Part shown: piece after piece, positions 26,820 to 36,790 of the stretch
Position numbering within the stretch: the first letter of the stretch is position 1
How the letters are laid out: the number at the start of each line of letters is the position of its first letter
Assembly (NCBI GenBank): GCA_016707785.1
Contig: JADJGZ010000023.1
Location: 1 to 64,000 of the forward strand
Reading direction: 5' to 3'
DNA: 64,000 nt
Source of the DNA: Bacteroidales bacterium
Lineage (GTDB): Bacteria > Bacteroidota > Bacteroidia > Bacteroidales > UBA4417
Notes under the pieces: generated by a model
What the model was told of the DNA's origin: nothing
Database searches by the model: none
What the model saw: the letters and a program-made list of their open reading frames with translations, nothing else
Translations under genes and position numbers: made by a program

Positions 26820-27868
26820 TCAGGACTTCTGATGCAAGGATTCTGGCAGTGATTATTTCAGCAGCAATTCTGCTGTTGTCAAACATTGCTTATTTTTTTA
26901 TTGAGTTTTCTACCGGACTGACTTTACCCTGGTTGTCGCTCATCATTTCAGAATTGCTGCTTTTTGTTGCTCAGTACTTTCTCATCAAATACTTCCTTGA
27001 AACATTTATCTATAATAAGATTAAGCTCATCTTCAAATCAATACACAGCCTGAAAAGAACCAAGGATGAAAAGAGAGAACTGCGTGCTTCAATAAAAGGG
27101 GATATCATCAATTCTGTAAATGAACAGGTAATGATGTGGGTTCATGATAAAGGTGAAGAAATCGATGAACTAAAAAAACTTGAAACCTATCGCCGGGAAT
27201 TCCTGGGAAATGTGTCGCATGAGTTAAAAACACCTTTGTTTAACCTGCAAGGATTTACACTGACACTCATCGATGGTGGAATGAATGATCCGGAAATTAA
27301 CCAGGATTACCTCGAAAAAATACAGAAGAATATTGAACGAATGATCACTATCGTTGAGGATCTGGAAATTATTTCCCGACTTGAATCTGGTGAAGCCCGA
27401 CCTGTTATCTCCCGTTTCGATATGGTTACTCTAACTAAAGAAGTATTCGAGTTTCTAGAACCTAAATTATCTGTCGCCAATATTTCTCTCATACTTGGTA
27501 ATGATCATTATGGGGAATATTCAGTACTTGCTGACAGGGAGAAAATTCGTGAAGTTTTAAGCAACCTGATCGATAATTCTATCAAGTATGGTAAGGAAAA
27601 TGGACGCACTAAGGTGAGTTTCTACGAGATGGATGAAAATGTACTCATCGAAGTCTCCGATGATGGTATTGGTATCAGAGAAGAGCATATTTCCCGTCTG
27701 TTTGAAAGGTTCTACAGGGTAGATAAACATCGTTCCAGAAGTCAGGGTGGCTCAGGCCTGGGACTGGCCATCGTAAAACATATCATTGAAGCCCACGATC
27801 AGACTGTTAATGTTAGATCAGCTCCTGGTGTGGGTTCCACATTCGCTTTTACCTTAAAAAAGGGCTGA
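26816..27868 (+). CDS. phoR: PhoR-type sensor histidine kinase
   Basis: The 350-residue protein has two N-terminal TM segments (about 9-30 and 38-60) with almost no periplasmic loop, a linker, a HisKA domain with H135 (FLGNVSHELKTP) and a HATPase_c domain with N box (VLSNLIDNSIKYG), G1 (DDGIGI), F box (LFERFYRVDKHRSRSQGG) and G2 (GSGLGLAIVKHI). The lack of an input loop fits PhoR kinases, which sense phosphate through the Pst transporter and PhoU. Overlaps the regulator gene by 4 bp. A terminator follows at 27902. Confidence 0.93.
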   Translation: MIRTSDARILAVIISAAILLLSNIAYFFIEFSTGLTLPWLSLIISELLLFVAQYFLIKYFLETFIYNKIKLIFKSIHSLKRTKDEKRELRASIKGDIINSVNEQVMMWVHDKGEEIDELKKLETYRREFLGNVSHELKTPLFNLQGFTLTLIDGGMNDPEINQDYLEKIQKNIERMITIVEDLEIISRLESGEARPVISRFDMVTLTKEVFEFLEPKLSVANISLILGNDHYGEYSVLADREKIREVLSNLIDNSIKYGKENGRTKVSFYEMDENVLIEVSDDGIGIREEHISRLFERFYRVDKHRSRSQGGSGLGLAIVKHIIEAHDQTVNVRSAPGVGSTFAFTLKKG

Positions 27869-27901
27869 TAACAATTGTTCAATATTAAAATATAGCATCC
27901 C

Positions 27902-27920
27902 AGGCCGTTATTGGCCTTTT
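27902..27920 (+). terminator. Intrinsic terminator of the pst-pho operon
   Basis: AGGCC, a 6-nt loop and GGCCT (27902-27917) run into TTT. The stem is short, but it lies 34 bp after the phoR stop. Confidence 0.6.
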
Positions 27921-28142
27921 CCAATTCATAATCCGCGATAATTTTTCATCATCAGGAGTTTTACTGATCACAATAATTCGGTGAAATGGAATCATTGATT
28001 TCAACGTACATTGAGGCAATTTCACCAAATTAACAGAGTGATCCATCGATCATTTTTTGTCAGGTGACAGGAACTGGATATCTTTAAATATTGAATGAAA
28101 ATAAGGTTAGATAAGAGTAACCCTTAACATTCTACGTCTGCC

Positions 28143-28182
28143 GAAAGCCCTTGTACTCAGGATCAAGGGCTTTCTCAATTTT
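28143..28182 (+). terminator. Second hairpin terminator downstream of phoR
   Basis: An 11-bp perfect stem (GAAAGCCCTTG at 28143-28153 with its complement at 28164-28174) and a 10-nt loop are followed by a weak T-rich stretch. Confidence 0.65.
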
Positions 28183-28312
28183 CATGGCATATACCTGTAC
28201 AACTAATTTGATTTTGGGATTGAACCCAGCTAAAAATCAACTGTACTCTTTATGTTCATGGAATTGTTCCCAAAACTTATACACAAATCCTTTTTGAAGC
28301 GCCTGAATTCGC

Positions 28313-28320
28313 TAAATTTG
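28313..28320 (+). promoter_or_regulatory. -7 promoter element of the BatA-type gene
   Basis: TAAATTTG matches TAnnTTTG and lies 27 bp before the start codon at 28348. A TTTG at 28293-28296 is a possible but closely spaced -33 element. Confidence 0.5.
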
Positions 28321-28347
28321 ATGCTTCATTGTGATTAACAACTTAGG

Positions 28348-30414
28348 ATGCATTTTGTAAACCCGGCCTTTCTATTTGGTTTATTTGCCATTAGTATTCC
28401 CATCGTAATACACCTTTTTAATTTTCGAAGATTTCGGAAGGTGTACTTTACCAATGTGAGGTTTATAAAGCAACTCAAACAGGAAACCCAGAAACGTTCC
28501 CAATTGAGGCATCTGATTATTCTGTTGATGCGAATTCTTGCAATTACTGCACTGGTTCTTGCTTTTGCCCAGCCTTATATCCCTCATTCTCCTGATAATA
28601 ATGCCATTGCAGCTAAAAATGACATAAGTGTCTTTGTTGATAATTCATTCAGCATGGAAGCCGTTGGAAGTAACGGAACTTTATTGGATGAGGCAAAACA
28701 GAAAGCTAAAGAAATAGTTGCAGCATATAAAGCTTCGGATAATTTTCAATTACTTACAAATGATTTCGAAGGCCGTCATCAGCGGTTCATGACTCGTGAT
28801 GAATTCCTCACCCTTCTCGAAGAAGTTAAACCTTCTCCATCTTCCAGAAAAATAGCGGAGCTTTTAAGCAGACAACAGGATGTTTTCACTGAAAGAAATA
28901 CAGATAGAAAAAATGCATTTATCATTTCTGATTTCCAAAAGTCTTCTTACAAAGAAATGGGTTCAGTATCCGACACTGCCTTGAATGTGTATTTTGTACC
29001 TGTGAATGCAAATATTCAATCTAATGTTTTTATCGATTCCTGCTGGTTCGACCTGCCACTCCAGCAAGTTGGACAAGCCACCATCCTTAACACCAGAATT
29101 ATCAATAAATCAGGGAAAGATCTTGAAAAAATACCGGTAAAACTTGACATTGACGGGAGACAAAGAGCTGTTGCCAGTATTGATCTGAAAGCTGGTGCTT
29201 CCGGGAACCTCAGGATACCATTCAATAATTCTGCGGCCGGTTTACATTATGGAATTGTTCAAATTGTGGATTACCCACTTACCTATGATGATCAGTTCTT
29301 CTTTTCTTTCAATGTAACATCCTCGTTGAGTGTGCTTTCCATTAATGGCAAAGATGAAAATAAGTTTATTAACACACTTTTTTCACAGGATTCGACGCTT
29401 CTACTAACAAATATCCTGGAGAAAACACTTGACTACGCAAAGCTTTCCAGCTATAGCCTGATTATTCTTAATGAATTACCGGCTTTTTCCAGCGGATTGA
29501 TGCAGGAATTAAGCCGATTCATTCAAAACGGAGGGTCAATTGCTATCATTCCGGCATCTTCTCCTGACCTGAATTCATATAATTCATTCCTGTCATCTCT
29601 AAAATGCCCTTCATATCTTGCTCTGGATACTGTAAATACTATGGTAACCAGGCTCAACCAGGACCACCCGGTTTATAGAGATGTGTTTGAAACTTCTGCC
29701 GGGGTAAAGTCCTTGCCCGAAAATACTGAAATGCCTTCAGTGTCAAAGCATTTCCCGATTGTCACATCCTCTGCCAATGCAACTCAGAGCTTAATGAAAA
29801 TGTTGAACGGAAGAGATTTTCTGACTGTTACACAAACTTTATCCGGACAAGTTTTTCAGTTTGCCACTACACTGAATAGTGACTTCAGCAATTTCCCAAA
29901 ACAGGCTTTATTTGTCCCGACACTCTATAATATAGCACTTATCAGCAGGCCACCAATGAAGTTATCCTATACAATAGGGAGAAATGATGCCATTCATCTG
30001 AACATGGCCTTTCTTGATGGAGATAATGTGTTCAAAATCAGATCCTGGAATGGCAAATTTGAAATGATCCCTGAACAAAAGCGCGCAGGTTCATCGTCCG
30101 ATATTTTTATTAATGACCAGGTGAAAGTTGCAGGACATTATCTGCTTATCAATCAGTCAGATACAATTAGCGCAATTGCTTTTAACTATAACCGGGATGA
30201 AAGCAACCCTGAATGTATGTCCAATGATGAAATTGAAGCTTCATTTTCCAGGATCGGACCTGCATCCTTTAACCTATTGAAATCTGCTCATAAGCCTCTG
30301 AATGAAGTTATTGAAGAAATGAATTTCGGAACCCGGCTATGGAAATACTTTGTGTTTGCTGCATTGGCTTTCCTGCTTGCAGAGATCCTTTTACTCCGAT
30401 TTTGGAGGAAGTAA
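28348..30414 (+). CDS. BatA-domain / vWA-like membrane protein
   Basis: This 688-residue protein starts with the BatA N-terminal signature (MHFVNPAFLFGLFAISIPIVIHLFNFRR, two TM helices to about residue 75), followed by a von Willebrand A-like domain with a MIDAS-type DNSFSM (DxSxS, about residues 97-102). A long beta-rich middle region ends in a class I glutamine-amidotransferase-like stretch (YSLIILNELPAF, FIQNGGSIAIIP). One C-terminal TM segment (YFVFAALAFLLAEILLL) precedes a basic end. This architecture is widespread in Bacteroidota and unnamed; a role in envelope integrity is often assumed for Bat proteins but not shown here. Confidence 0.85.
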   Translation: MHFVNPAFLFGLFAISIPIVIHLFNFRRFRKVYFTNVRFIKQLKQETQKRSQLRHLIILLMRILAITALVLAFAQPYIPHSPDNNAIAAKNDISVFVDNSFSMEAVGSNGTLLDEAKQKAKEIVAAYKASDNFQLLTNDFEGRHQRFMTRDEFLTLLEEVKPSPSSRKIAELLSRQQDVFTERNTDRKNAFIISDFQKSSYKEMGSVSDTALNVYFVPVNANIQSNVFIDSCWFDLPLQQVGQATILNTRIINKSGKDLEKIPVKLDIDGRQRAVASIDLKAGASGNLRIPFNNSAAGLHYGIVQIVDYPLTYDDQFFFSFNVTSSLSVLSINGKDENKFINTLFSQDSTLLLTNILEKTLDYAKLSSYSLIILNELPAFSSGLMQELSRFIQNGGSIAIIPASSPDLNSYNSFLSSLKCPSYLALDTVNTMVTRLNQDHPVYRDVFETSAGVKSLPENTEMPSVSKHFPIVTSSANATQSLMKMLNGRDFLTVTQTLSGQVFQFATTLNSDFSNFPKQALFVPTLYNIALISRPPMKLSYTIGRNDAIHLNMAFLDGDNVFKIRSWNGKFEMIPEQKRAGSSSDIFINDQVKVAGHYLLINQSDTISAIAFNYNRDESNPECMSNDEIEASFSRIGPASFNLLKSAHKPLNEVIEEMNFGTRLWKYFVFAALAFLLAEILLLRFWRK

Positions 30415-30501
30415 CTGGATGCAAAAATGATGTGAAAATGAAAATACAGCATAGCTTATAATCAACAACCGCTTACATAATTAAATTATCCTTTCTTCAT
30501 C

Positions 30502-33276
30502 ATGGAAGAAGACGAAAAAATTGAAAACGAAGCTGAAGAAACGAATCCGGAGTTGTCGCAGGATAACCAGGATTTGGATGATTTCCCTGCACCAGAAGTA
30601 GAAGAGGTCGGGGCATTGCATCATATTACTTACTTGCCGGGAATGTACCAGAGCTGGTTTCTGGATTATGCTTCCTATGTAATTCTTGAAAGGGCTGTCC
30701 CTGAAGTATTAGATGGACTAAAACCGGTTCAGCGTCGCATCCTGCATTCCATGTATGAACTTGAAGATGGACGTTATAACAAAGTAGCCAATGTAATCGG
30801 GCATACCATGAAATACCATCCACATGGTGATGCTTCTATTGGTGATGCTATGGTTCAGTTGGGGCAAAAGGATCTGTTGATTGATACCCAAGGGAACTGG
30901 GGAAATATTTTAACAGGGGATAGCTCCGCTGCTCCCCGATATATTGAAGCAAGACTTTCAAAATTTGGACTGGACGTAGCCTTTAATCCTAAAATCACGA
31001 AATGGAAAGCTTCCTATGATGGCAGAAATAAGGAACCAGTCACATTACCTGTTAAATACCCATTGCTGCTGGCTCAGGGTGTTGAAGGGATTGCCGTAGG
31101 TCTCGCCTCAAAAATACTGCCCCATAATTTTATTGAACTCATCGATGCCTCCATTTGTGTACTTAAAGGGGAAGAATTCGAGATATTGCCTGATTTTCCT
31201 ACCGGCGGATTGGCGGATTTTTCCAGGTATAATGATGGGTTGCGTGGGGGAAGGGTCAGAATTCGTGCAAGAATAAGCCAGCTGGATAAAAAAACACTGG
31301 TTATTTCTGAAATCCCATTTGGAACGACTACCGGAGATCTTATCGAAAGTATTATCGCAGTCAATGAAAAAGGGAAAATAAAAATCAGGAAAATTGATGA
31401 TAATACAGCCGGTACTGTTGAAATTCTGATTCATCTTCTGCCTGGTGTATCCCCTGATCAAACCATTGATGCATTATACGCATTTACCTATTGCGAGCGC
31501 TCGGAATCTCCGAATGCTTGTGTCATTATGGATGGTAAACCAGTTTTTATTGGCGTAACAGAAATACTGAAAATATCCACCTGGCAAACGGTCCATATTC
31601 TTAAAACAGAACTTGAATTTCAACTGGGAGAACTTGAAGAGAAAGTTTTCTTCAGTTCCTTGCTGAAAATTTTCATACAGGATGGTATGTACAAAAATCC
31701 TGATTATGAAAATGCAAATTCGTTTGAAAATGTCTGTAAGGTATTGAATAAGCTATTCAAGCCTTACTTCAGTGAGTTTTACAGGCCTATTGAAAATGAG
31801 GATTACAAGCGCCTCATCGATAAGCCAATGAGCAATATCACCCGTTTCGATGTGAAAAAAGCAGATGAACAGATGATGCATCTTGTGGATGAAATCCGGA
31901 AAGTTCGTTTCAACCTTGCACATCTTGTTGAATTTGCCATCGCATTTTTTGAGGAAATTAAACGAAAATATGCGAAAGGAAAAGAACGGAAAACGGAAAT
32001 CAGGAATTTTGAATCAATAGAAGCTGCTGCTGTTGCCGCCGCTACTCAGAAACTGTATGTCAACCGGCTTGAAGGTTTTGCTGGTTATAGCCTGAAAAAG
32101 GATGAATTCGTAAGGGAATGTTCAGATATTGATGACATTATCGTTTTCAGAGAAGACGGTACCTTTATCGTATCTAAAGTGGCTGAAAAAGTCTTCGTGG
32201 GTAAGAATGTTATCCATATCGATGTTTTCAAGAAAAATGATGACCGAACCACTTATAATGTAGCTTATCAGGATGGCAGGATGGGTGCAATCTACGTAAA
32301 ACGTTTTGCAGTTACTGGCATCGTTCGCGATAAGGAATACGCCATCACCAAAGGTACTGCTGGTTCAAAAATCATTTATTTTACTGCAAACGAAAACGGT
32401 GAGGCAGAAGTAATCAGGGTTACTCTTAAACCTAAACCCCGATTAAAGAAACTGAATTTTGATTTCGACTTTGCTGAACTCACAATAAAAGGCAGGAGTT
32501 CCCAGGGGAATATCCTGAGTAAGAATGCGGTGAAAAAGATTATCCAGGCTGAAAAAGGATTTTCAACACTGGGAGCCAGGGATATATGGTATGATGATAC
32601 AGTGATGCGCATCAATACAGATATGAGGGGGAAGAAACTTGGAGCCTTCAAGGAAGATGACCGCATACTCGTAATTACCCGAACAGGGCACTTCAGGCTC
32701 ATGACATTTGACCTTTCGAACCACTTCGATGAAGATATGATCATCATTGAAAAGTTCATCCCCGAAAAACCTGTCACTGCCATCTACTTCAGCCCTTCGA
32801 AAAATGCTTGGTTCGCAAAACGATTCCTTGTTGAAGCGACTGATAAAAAAACGCTGTTCCTCCCTGAAGAAGAGGGTATAAGAATGGAAGCAGTAGTCAC
32901 CGTCCATCGCCCTGTTCTTAAAGTTGATTTCAATAATGAAGGCTTGAAGAAACCTGTTGAAACCCCTGTAACCATTGAGCTGGAGACCTTTGTTGACCTT
33001 ATGGGTGTGAAAGCAAAAGGAAAGCGGATCGGAAATGCACCATTGCTGGCATTTGAATGGCTTGAACCTTTGCCTGTAGAAACAGATAATGAAATTGATG
33101 AAGACGAAGATGAAGCTCTTGATATACAGGAAGCAGATGAGATAGTTGAGGCTGATGAAGATGAAACTCACCTGGTCCCGGGTCCGATTGATGAAAGTTC
33201 CATTAAACCACCTCCTGACTTCCCCGATGATGAAGAGGATGACTCAGGCACCCCTGTGCAAATGACACTTTTTTAA
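30502..33276 (+). CDS. parC: DNA topoisomerase IV subunit A (GyrA/ParC family)
   Basis: The 924-residue protein has an acidic N-terminal tail, then the breakage-reunion domain (about 42-500): LDGLKPVQRRILHSMYE, YHPHGDASIGDAM and the catalytic Tyr147 in AAPRYIEARL. A C-terminal beta-pinwheel covers about 520-830 (weak GyrA box: QGNILSKNAVKK). An acidic low-complexity tail ends the protein. The DNA gyrase GyrA box QRRGGKG is absent, which favours ParC. It cuts and passes DNA to separate daughter chromosomes with ParE, whose gene is not in this window. Confidence 0.92.
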   Translation: MEEDEKIENEAEETNPELSQDNQDLDDFPAPEVEEVGALHHITYLPGMYQSWFLDYASYVILERAVPEVLDGLKPVQRRILHSMYELEDGRYNKVANVIGHTMKYHPHGDASIGDAMVQLGQKDLLIDTQGNWGNILTGDSSAAPRYIEARLSKFGLDVAFNPKITKWKASYDGRNKEPVTLPVKYPLLLAQGVEGIAVGLASKILPHNFIELIDASICVLKGEEFEILPDFPTGGLADFSRYNDGLRGGRVRIRARISQLDKKTLVISEIPFGTTTGDLIESIIAVNEKGKIKIRKIDDNTAGTVEILIHLLPGVSPDQTIDALYAFTYCERSESPNACVIMDGKPVFIGVTEILKISTWQTVHILKTELEFQLGELEEKVFFSSLLKIFIQDGMYKNPDYENANSFENVCKVLNKLFKPYFSEFYRPIENEDYKRLIDKPMSNITRFDVKKADEQMMHLVDEIRKVRFNLAHLVEFAIAFFEEIKRKYAKGKERKTEIRNFESIEAAAVAAATQKLYVNRLEGFAGYSLKKDEFVRECSDIDDIIVFREDGTFIVSKVAEKVFVGKNVIHIDVFKKNDDRTTYNVAYQDGRMGAIYVKRFAVTGIVRDKEYAITKGTAGSKIIYFTANENGEAEVIRVTLKPKPRLKKLNFDFDFAELTIKGRSSQGNILSKNAVKKIIQAEKGFSTLGARDIWYDDTVMRINTDMRGKKLGAFKEDDRILVITRTGHFRLMTFDLSNHFDEDMIIIEKFIPEKPVTAIYFSPSKNAWFAKRFLVEATDKKTLFLPEEEGIRMEAVVTVHRPVLKVDFNNEGLKKPVETPVTIELETFVDLMGVKAKGKRIGNAPLLAFEWLEPLPVETDNEIDEDEDEALDIQEADEIVEADEDETHLVPGPIDESSIKPPPDFPDDEEDDSGTPVQMTLF

Positions 33277-33330
33277 AAATGGCCATAATTAGAGTAAAAC
33301 TGATTAAGGAAATAAAAAAAATAGACAATT

Positions 33331-34545
33331 ATGAATGATAATAAGATACTACCCATTTCTCAGGATGTTCATTGGATTGGTGTATTAGACCGCGAACTGG
33401 TAACTTTTGATATCGTAATGCATACACCCTACGGAACTACTTATAATTCTTACTTTATTAACGCTACCCGCAAAGCCGTAGTTGAAACCGTAAAAGATAA
33501 ATACTTCGACATATTTCTTGCAAAACTTAAGACCTTTTGTGACCCTTCTGAGCTGGAATTTATCATCGTGAATCATACTGAACCTGATCATTCAGGTGGC
33601 TTAAAGAAGTTATTGGCAATTGCCCCCAACGCTAAAGTAGTAGGCAGCGGCAATGCCATCAGGTACCTGGGCCATATGTTAGGTCACGATTTCCCTCATA
33701 TTCAGGTTAAGGATGGGGATGTGATTGATCTGGGGGATAAGCATATCCGCGTTATCGGTGCCCCAAATCTCCACTGGCCTGATTCCATTTATACCTACCT
33801 TGAAGAAGATAAATTGCTATTTACCTGCGATTCATTTGGGGCACATTATTGTGACAGCCGAATGTATGATGATCAGGTTGGTTATTGGAATGACGCTTTC
33901 AAATACTATTTTGATGTGATCCTTAAACCTTTCAGCCGTTTTATGCTGAAAGCCATTGCCAAAATCAGGCCTCTTGAAATTAATGCCGTACTCCCTGGCC
34001 ATGGCCCGATCCTCAGATCACACTGGAAAAAATATGTCGACTGGACTGAACAACTGGCGCTCGATGCAGTTAAACTAGGTGAGAAACCCATGGTTTTCAT
34101 CCCTTTCGTGAGTGCCTATCATAACACAAGGGATATGGCTGCTCTAATCGCTGATGGAGTCAGGGAGGTTGCTAATATCCACATCGAAATGCATGATATT
34201 GAAAAGATGTCATATGAGCAAATCGAATATTATATGATGAATTGCACGGGAGTTATTGTTGGTACTCCTACCATAAATCAGAATATTCTGATGCCGGTAT
34301 ACCAGTTATTTGCAGCCATTAACCCATTGCGTGATAAAGGAAAGCTGGCAGGGTCTTTTGGTTCATATGGATGGAGTGGTGAGGCTTCTAAAATGATGGA
34401 ATCAAATCTCCTGAACCTGAAGTTAAAATACTTCCGACAGGGTGTATTTGTTAAGTTTACACCTCATGGGGAAAGTAGTAAGCAATGTGTTGAATATGGA
34501 AAGGCATTTGCCGAACAAATGCTTGCAGATATCAATGAACAGTAA
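33331..34545 (+). CDS. Flavodiiron protein (FprA-type A flavoprotein)
   Basis: The 404-residue protein has an N-terminal metallo-beta-lactamase-like diiron domain with ligands H82, E84, D86 (NHTEPDHSG), H148 (APNLHWPDS), D167 (FTCDSFGAHY) and the His of LPGHGPI. From about residue 255 follows a flavodoxin domain (VFIPFVSAYHNTRDMA, GTPTINQNILMPV, GSYGWSGEASKMM). Such enzymes reduce O2 to water or NO to N2O and protect anaerobes, which suggests an anaerobic or microaerophilic lifestyle. There is no fused rubredoxin. The stop overlaps the following lipoprotein start by 11 bp. Confidence 0.95.
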   Translation: MNDNKILPISQDVHWIGVLDRELVTFDIVMHTPYGTTYNSYFINATRKAVVETVKDKYFDIFLAKLKTFCDPSELEFIIVNHTEPDHSGGLKKLLAIAPNAKVVGSGNAIRYLGHMLGHDFPHIQVKDGDVIDLGDKHIRVIGAPNLHWPDSIYTYLEEDKLLFTCDSFGAHYCDSRMYDDQVGYWNDAFKYYFDVILKPFSRFMLKAIAKIRPLEINAVLPGHGPILRSHWKKYVDWTEQLALDAVKLGEKPMVFIPFVSAYHNTRDMAALIADGVREVANIHIEMHDIEKMSYEQIEYYMMNCTGVIVGTPTINQNILMPVYQLFAAINPLRDKGKLAGSFGSYGWSGEASKMMESNLLNLKLKYFRQGVFVKFTPHGESSKQCVEYGKAFAEQMLADINEQ

Positions 34546-35359
34546 TGTTCTGGTATTCCTGATTTTATTGTACTTGCTGTCCTCCTGTACGGCAGAACAT
34601 AAACTGGCACGCCAGTACATCAGGAATCATAAGGGGGAAGGCGTATTGGTATCACCTACTGATTTTCTCTATAAATTGAATTCAGGGGCTTATATTAATG
34701 AGTCTTTGTACCCTGACCCGGAACAGCAAGATTCCGTGGCTTATTTTTCCTCCACATTCGTTCAGTATATTTCTGATTCAGTATTTCTGTCAGCATTTAC
34801 CAATTCTTTACTTGAGGAATTATTCAAAATGGGTTATCAGGTATCTCTTGATAAAGAACTTGATCAATTCCTTTCCTCCCCAAAGCCCTCATGGGTCGTT
34901 TCCCTGGCACAACTTCAGATAGAAGAGGATTATTCCTCTTCGGTTGTCTATGGATACAACGATGATGATGAGGAATACAGCATGCAATACCCGGTCTACA
35001 CAGTTTCTTTGAATTCTTGGTTGGAAGTAAGTCCGGTGAATACCGTTCTCGGAGCCAGGCAATTACTGTTTTTAAGTGGCTTCATCGAAGATGAGCAGAA
35101 TATGAACGTAGCACTAGAGTATTACAGGGGACAATTTTATTTTAATGATGACAGGGCTAAAATCGGTCTTGAAGATATTTATTCTATGGCATCCGGTTCT
35201 GCTAAAAAAATTGCGGATATGCTATTCGACTACTTCATGAATGATTACATAAGAAGAAACATCAAGGATACCGAAAATCCAAGAAGGGAGATGCATTATA
35301 ACAGGATATTCAATTCCATTGAAGAAGGACTCCCTGAACGATTTGAAGTCATTAAATAA
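34535..35359 (+). CDS. Lipoprotein of unknown function
   Basis: The start at 34535 gives a 274-residue protein with a lipoprotein signal (MNSNVLVFLILLYLLSSC, Cys18). The mature part has no family I recognise. It contains acidic stretches (YGYNDDDEE) and the C-terminus is polar and basic. It overlaps the flavodiiron gene by 11 bp, so the two are probably translated together, but a functional link is not known. Confidence 0.75.
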   Translation: MNSNVLVFLILLYLLSSCTAEHKLARQYIRNHKGEGVLVSPTDFLYKLNSGAYINESLYPDPEQQDSVAYFSSTFVQYISDSVFLSAFTNSLLEELFKMGYQVSLDKELDQFLSSPKPSWVVSLAQLQIEEDYSSSVVYGYNDDDEEYSMQYPVYTVSLNSWLEVSPVNTVLGARQLLFLSGFIEDEQNMNVALEYYRGQFYFNDDRAKIGLEDIYSMASGSAKKIADMLFDYFMNDYIRRNIKDTENPRREMHYNRIFNSIEEGLPERFEVIK

Positions 35360-35362
35360 AGG

Positions 35363-35395
35363 TTTGTATCCTGTTGCGGAAATTGCTTATTTTTG
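35363..35395 (+). promoter_or_regulatory. Promoter of the LytTR regulator gene
   Basis: TTTG at 35363-35366 and TAnnTTTG (TATTTTTG) at 35388-35395 are 25 bp apart, start to start. Confidence 0.6.
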
Positions 35396-35416
35396 ATAAA
35401 ATTTCTTCTAAATTCC

Positions 35417-36163
35417 ATGATTCATTCTGTCATTATTGATGATCAATCGATTCATCATGATATCCTCAAAAGGAATCTGTCACTTTACTGCCCTGAAGTC
35501 AAGGTAGTAGCAGAATTTTTTTCAGGAACAGAAGCGCTGATACACCTCCCAACCTTAAAATTTGATATCCTTTTCCTGGATATTGAACTTGAAGATATGA
35601 ACTCCTTTGAGATGCTACAGAAATTGCCATATCGGGATCTTCATATCATTTTTATCACCTCATTCGATAAATATGCAGTTCAGGCTTTCAAGGTTCATGC
35701 CGTGGATTACCTGATGAAACCAGTGGATGGAGTTGAATTGAGTAAAGCTATTGAGAGGGCAATGGCCCAGATTATTGATAATGAACGCAGATTAGGCTTA
35801 ATATCAGACTATAGTTTCCAAAAGAATAATAAGATACTTGTTACAGAACACAATGAATATAAACTTGTGGATGTGGAATCGATCTTATACTGCAAAGCTG
35901 ATGGGAATTATACTGACTTGTTTCAATTAGACCCAAGAAGTGCTGAGATGAAGTTTACAGATACCCATAATCTCAAATATTTCGAAGAAAAACTGAAATC
36001 TTTCGGCTTTATCAGAATCCATCAATCTTATCTTGTCAATAAAGCCCATGTATCCAAAATCAGGAAAATTCCCAGTGAAATCATCATGTCAAATGGGACA
36101 GTTTTACCCATTGCAAGGGACAGAAAGCAGGATATCCTTGATATGTTCTCAGGTATTATCTGA
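35417..36163 (+). CDS. LytTR-family response regulator, no adjacent kinase
   Basis: Start 35417 is preferred over an upstream TTG because the receiver begins at once (MIHSVIIDDQ). The 248-residue protein has a receiver (about 1-120; IIDDQ, phosphoacceptor D in DILFLDIEL, FITSF, MKPV) and a LytTR DNA-binding domain (about 145-245; ILYCKADGNYTDLF, FIRIHQSYLVNKAHV). In Bacteroidota these regulators usually pair with a membrane histidine kinase of the LytS/YehU type; none is encoded nearby. Targets are unknown. Confidence 0.88.
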   Translation: MIHSVIIDDQSIHHDILKRNLSLYCPEVKVVAEFFSGTEALIHLPTLKFDILFLDIELEDMNSFEMLQKLPYRDLHIIFITSFDKYAVQAFKVHAVDYLMKPVDGVELSKAIERAMAQIIDNERRLGLISDYSFQKNNKILVTEHNEYKLVDVESILYCKADGNYTDLFQLDPRSAEMKFTDTHNLKYFEEKLKSFGFIRIHQSYLVNKAHVSKIRKIPSEIIMSNGTVLPIARDRKQDILDMFSGII

Positions 36164-36647
36164 AATTCATCTATTTTCAAAACGGAATTTCACCTGCATT
36201 TAACAGAATCTCCCTAATTTATTACAGAATAATAAAGTTCCCGCTTTCAAAGTAGGGAACATAACTTTCTTGCTTAAATTTATACTATGAAATAGTGGAT
36301 AATCAGCACTAATTAAGCATCTGATTTTTTCGTTCCTTGCTTACAGAAAATATTTTTCCAATAGGATGAGTTGGTTTTTGGAATAAACGGTATCGCCGGC
36401 GTATGATAAGTTTCTCTTCCAGAACACTGCTTATCGAATTGTTAATATTCCGTTCCTGATTTTTCTCTTCTTGTAAGAGAATTTAAAGGTTCATATTTTG
36501 CCCGGCTATTTAATATTCCCGGCGATCCGTTTACATTAATTAATTCAATTCTATTTGGAGATTTTTTTTCTGTTAAAAATGTAATTACCAACACAATATA
36601 CTCAACATCCTTACTTTTTTGCATTTTTTTATATTCTTTTAGTTCAG

Positions 36648-36682
36648 ATCCCCCTGGTTTTTTCCAGGGGGATTTTGTTTTT
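36648..36682 (+). terminator. Strong orphan intrinsic terminator
   Basis: ATCCCCCTGG (36648-36657), a T6 loop and CCAGGGGGAT (36664-36673) form a 10-bp GC-rich stem followed by TTTTGTTTTT. It is oriented for plus-strand transcription. Confidence 0.85.
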
Positions 36683-36734
36683 CCGGCGATTCCCCCATCG
36701 TAGCGCTATATCAATACATAAAATAATTATAAGT

Positions 36735-36768
36735 TTTGTTACTGTCTTCAATAGCTTTAATAGATTTG
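36735..36768 (+). promoter_or_regulatory. ppnP promoter
   Basis: TTTG at 36735-36738 and a perfect TAnnTTTG (TAGATTTG) at 36761-36768 lie 26 bp apart, start to start. Confidence 0.65.
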
Positions 36769-36790
36769 CAGCTTCTAAAAATCAGACATT

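Larger units (their letters stand above)
27922..28347. other. Intergenic region between pho operon and BatA-type gene
   Basis: No open frame looks real. It holds a second, longer hairpin terminator at 28143-28182 and the promoter of the next gene at 28313. Between 27960 and 28130 I see nothing recognisable; the distance between the two terminators would allow a short untranslated RNA. Confidence 0.4.
36164..36790. other. 627-bp intergenic region with orphan terminator
   Basis: There is no credible protein gene on either strand. It ends with a strong intrinsic terminator (36648-36682), about 485 bp after the nearest upstream stop codon, and with the ppnP promoter. The terminator implies a transcript that ends here, either a long 3' extension of the LytTR gene or an unannotated RNA. 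Confidence 0.5.

Noticed and set aside
32563..33171. 202-codon minus-strand open frame inside parC
   Set aside because: It lies fully antisense to a conserved topoisomerase gene and has a Phe/Cys/His-rich composition typical of shadow frames.
36442..36624. 60-codon minus-strand open frame in the large intergenic region
   Set aside because: No signal, motif, promoter or conserved look; the composition fits random AT-rich sequence.
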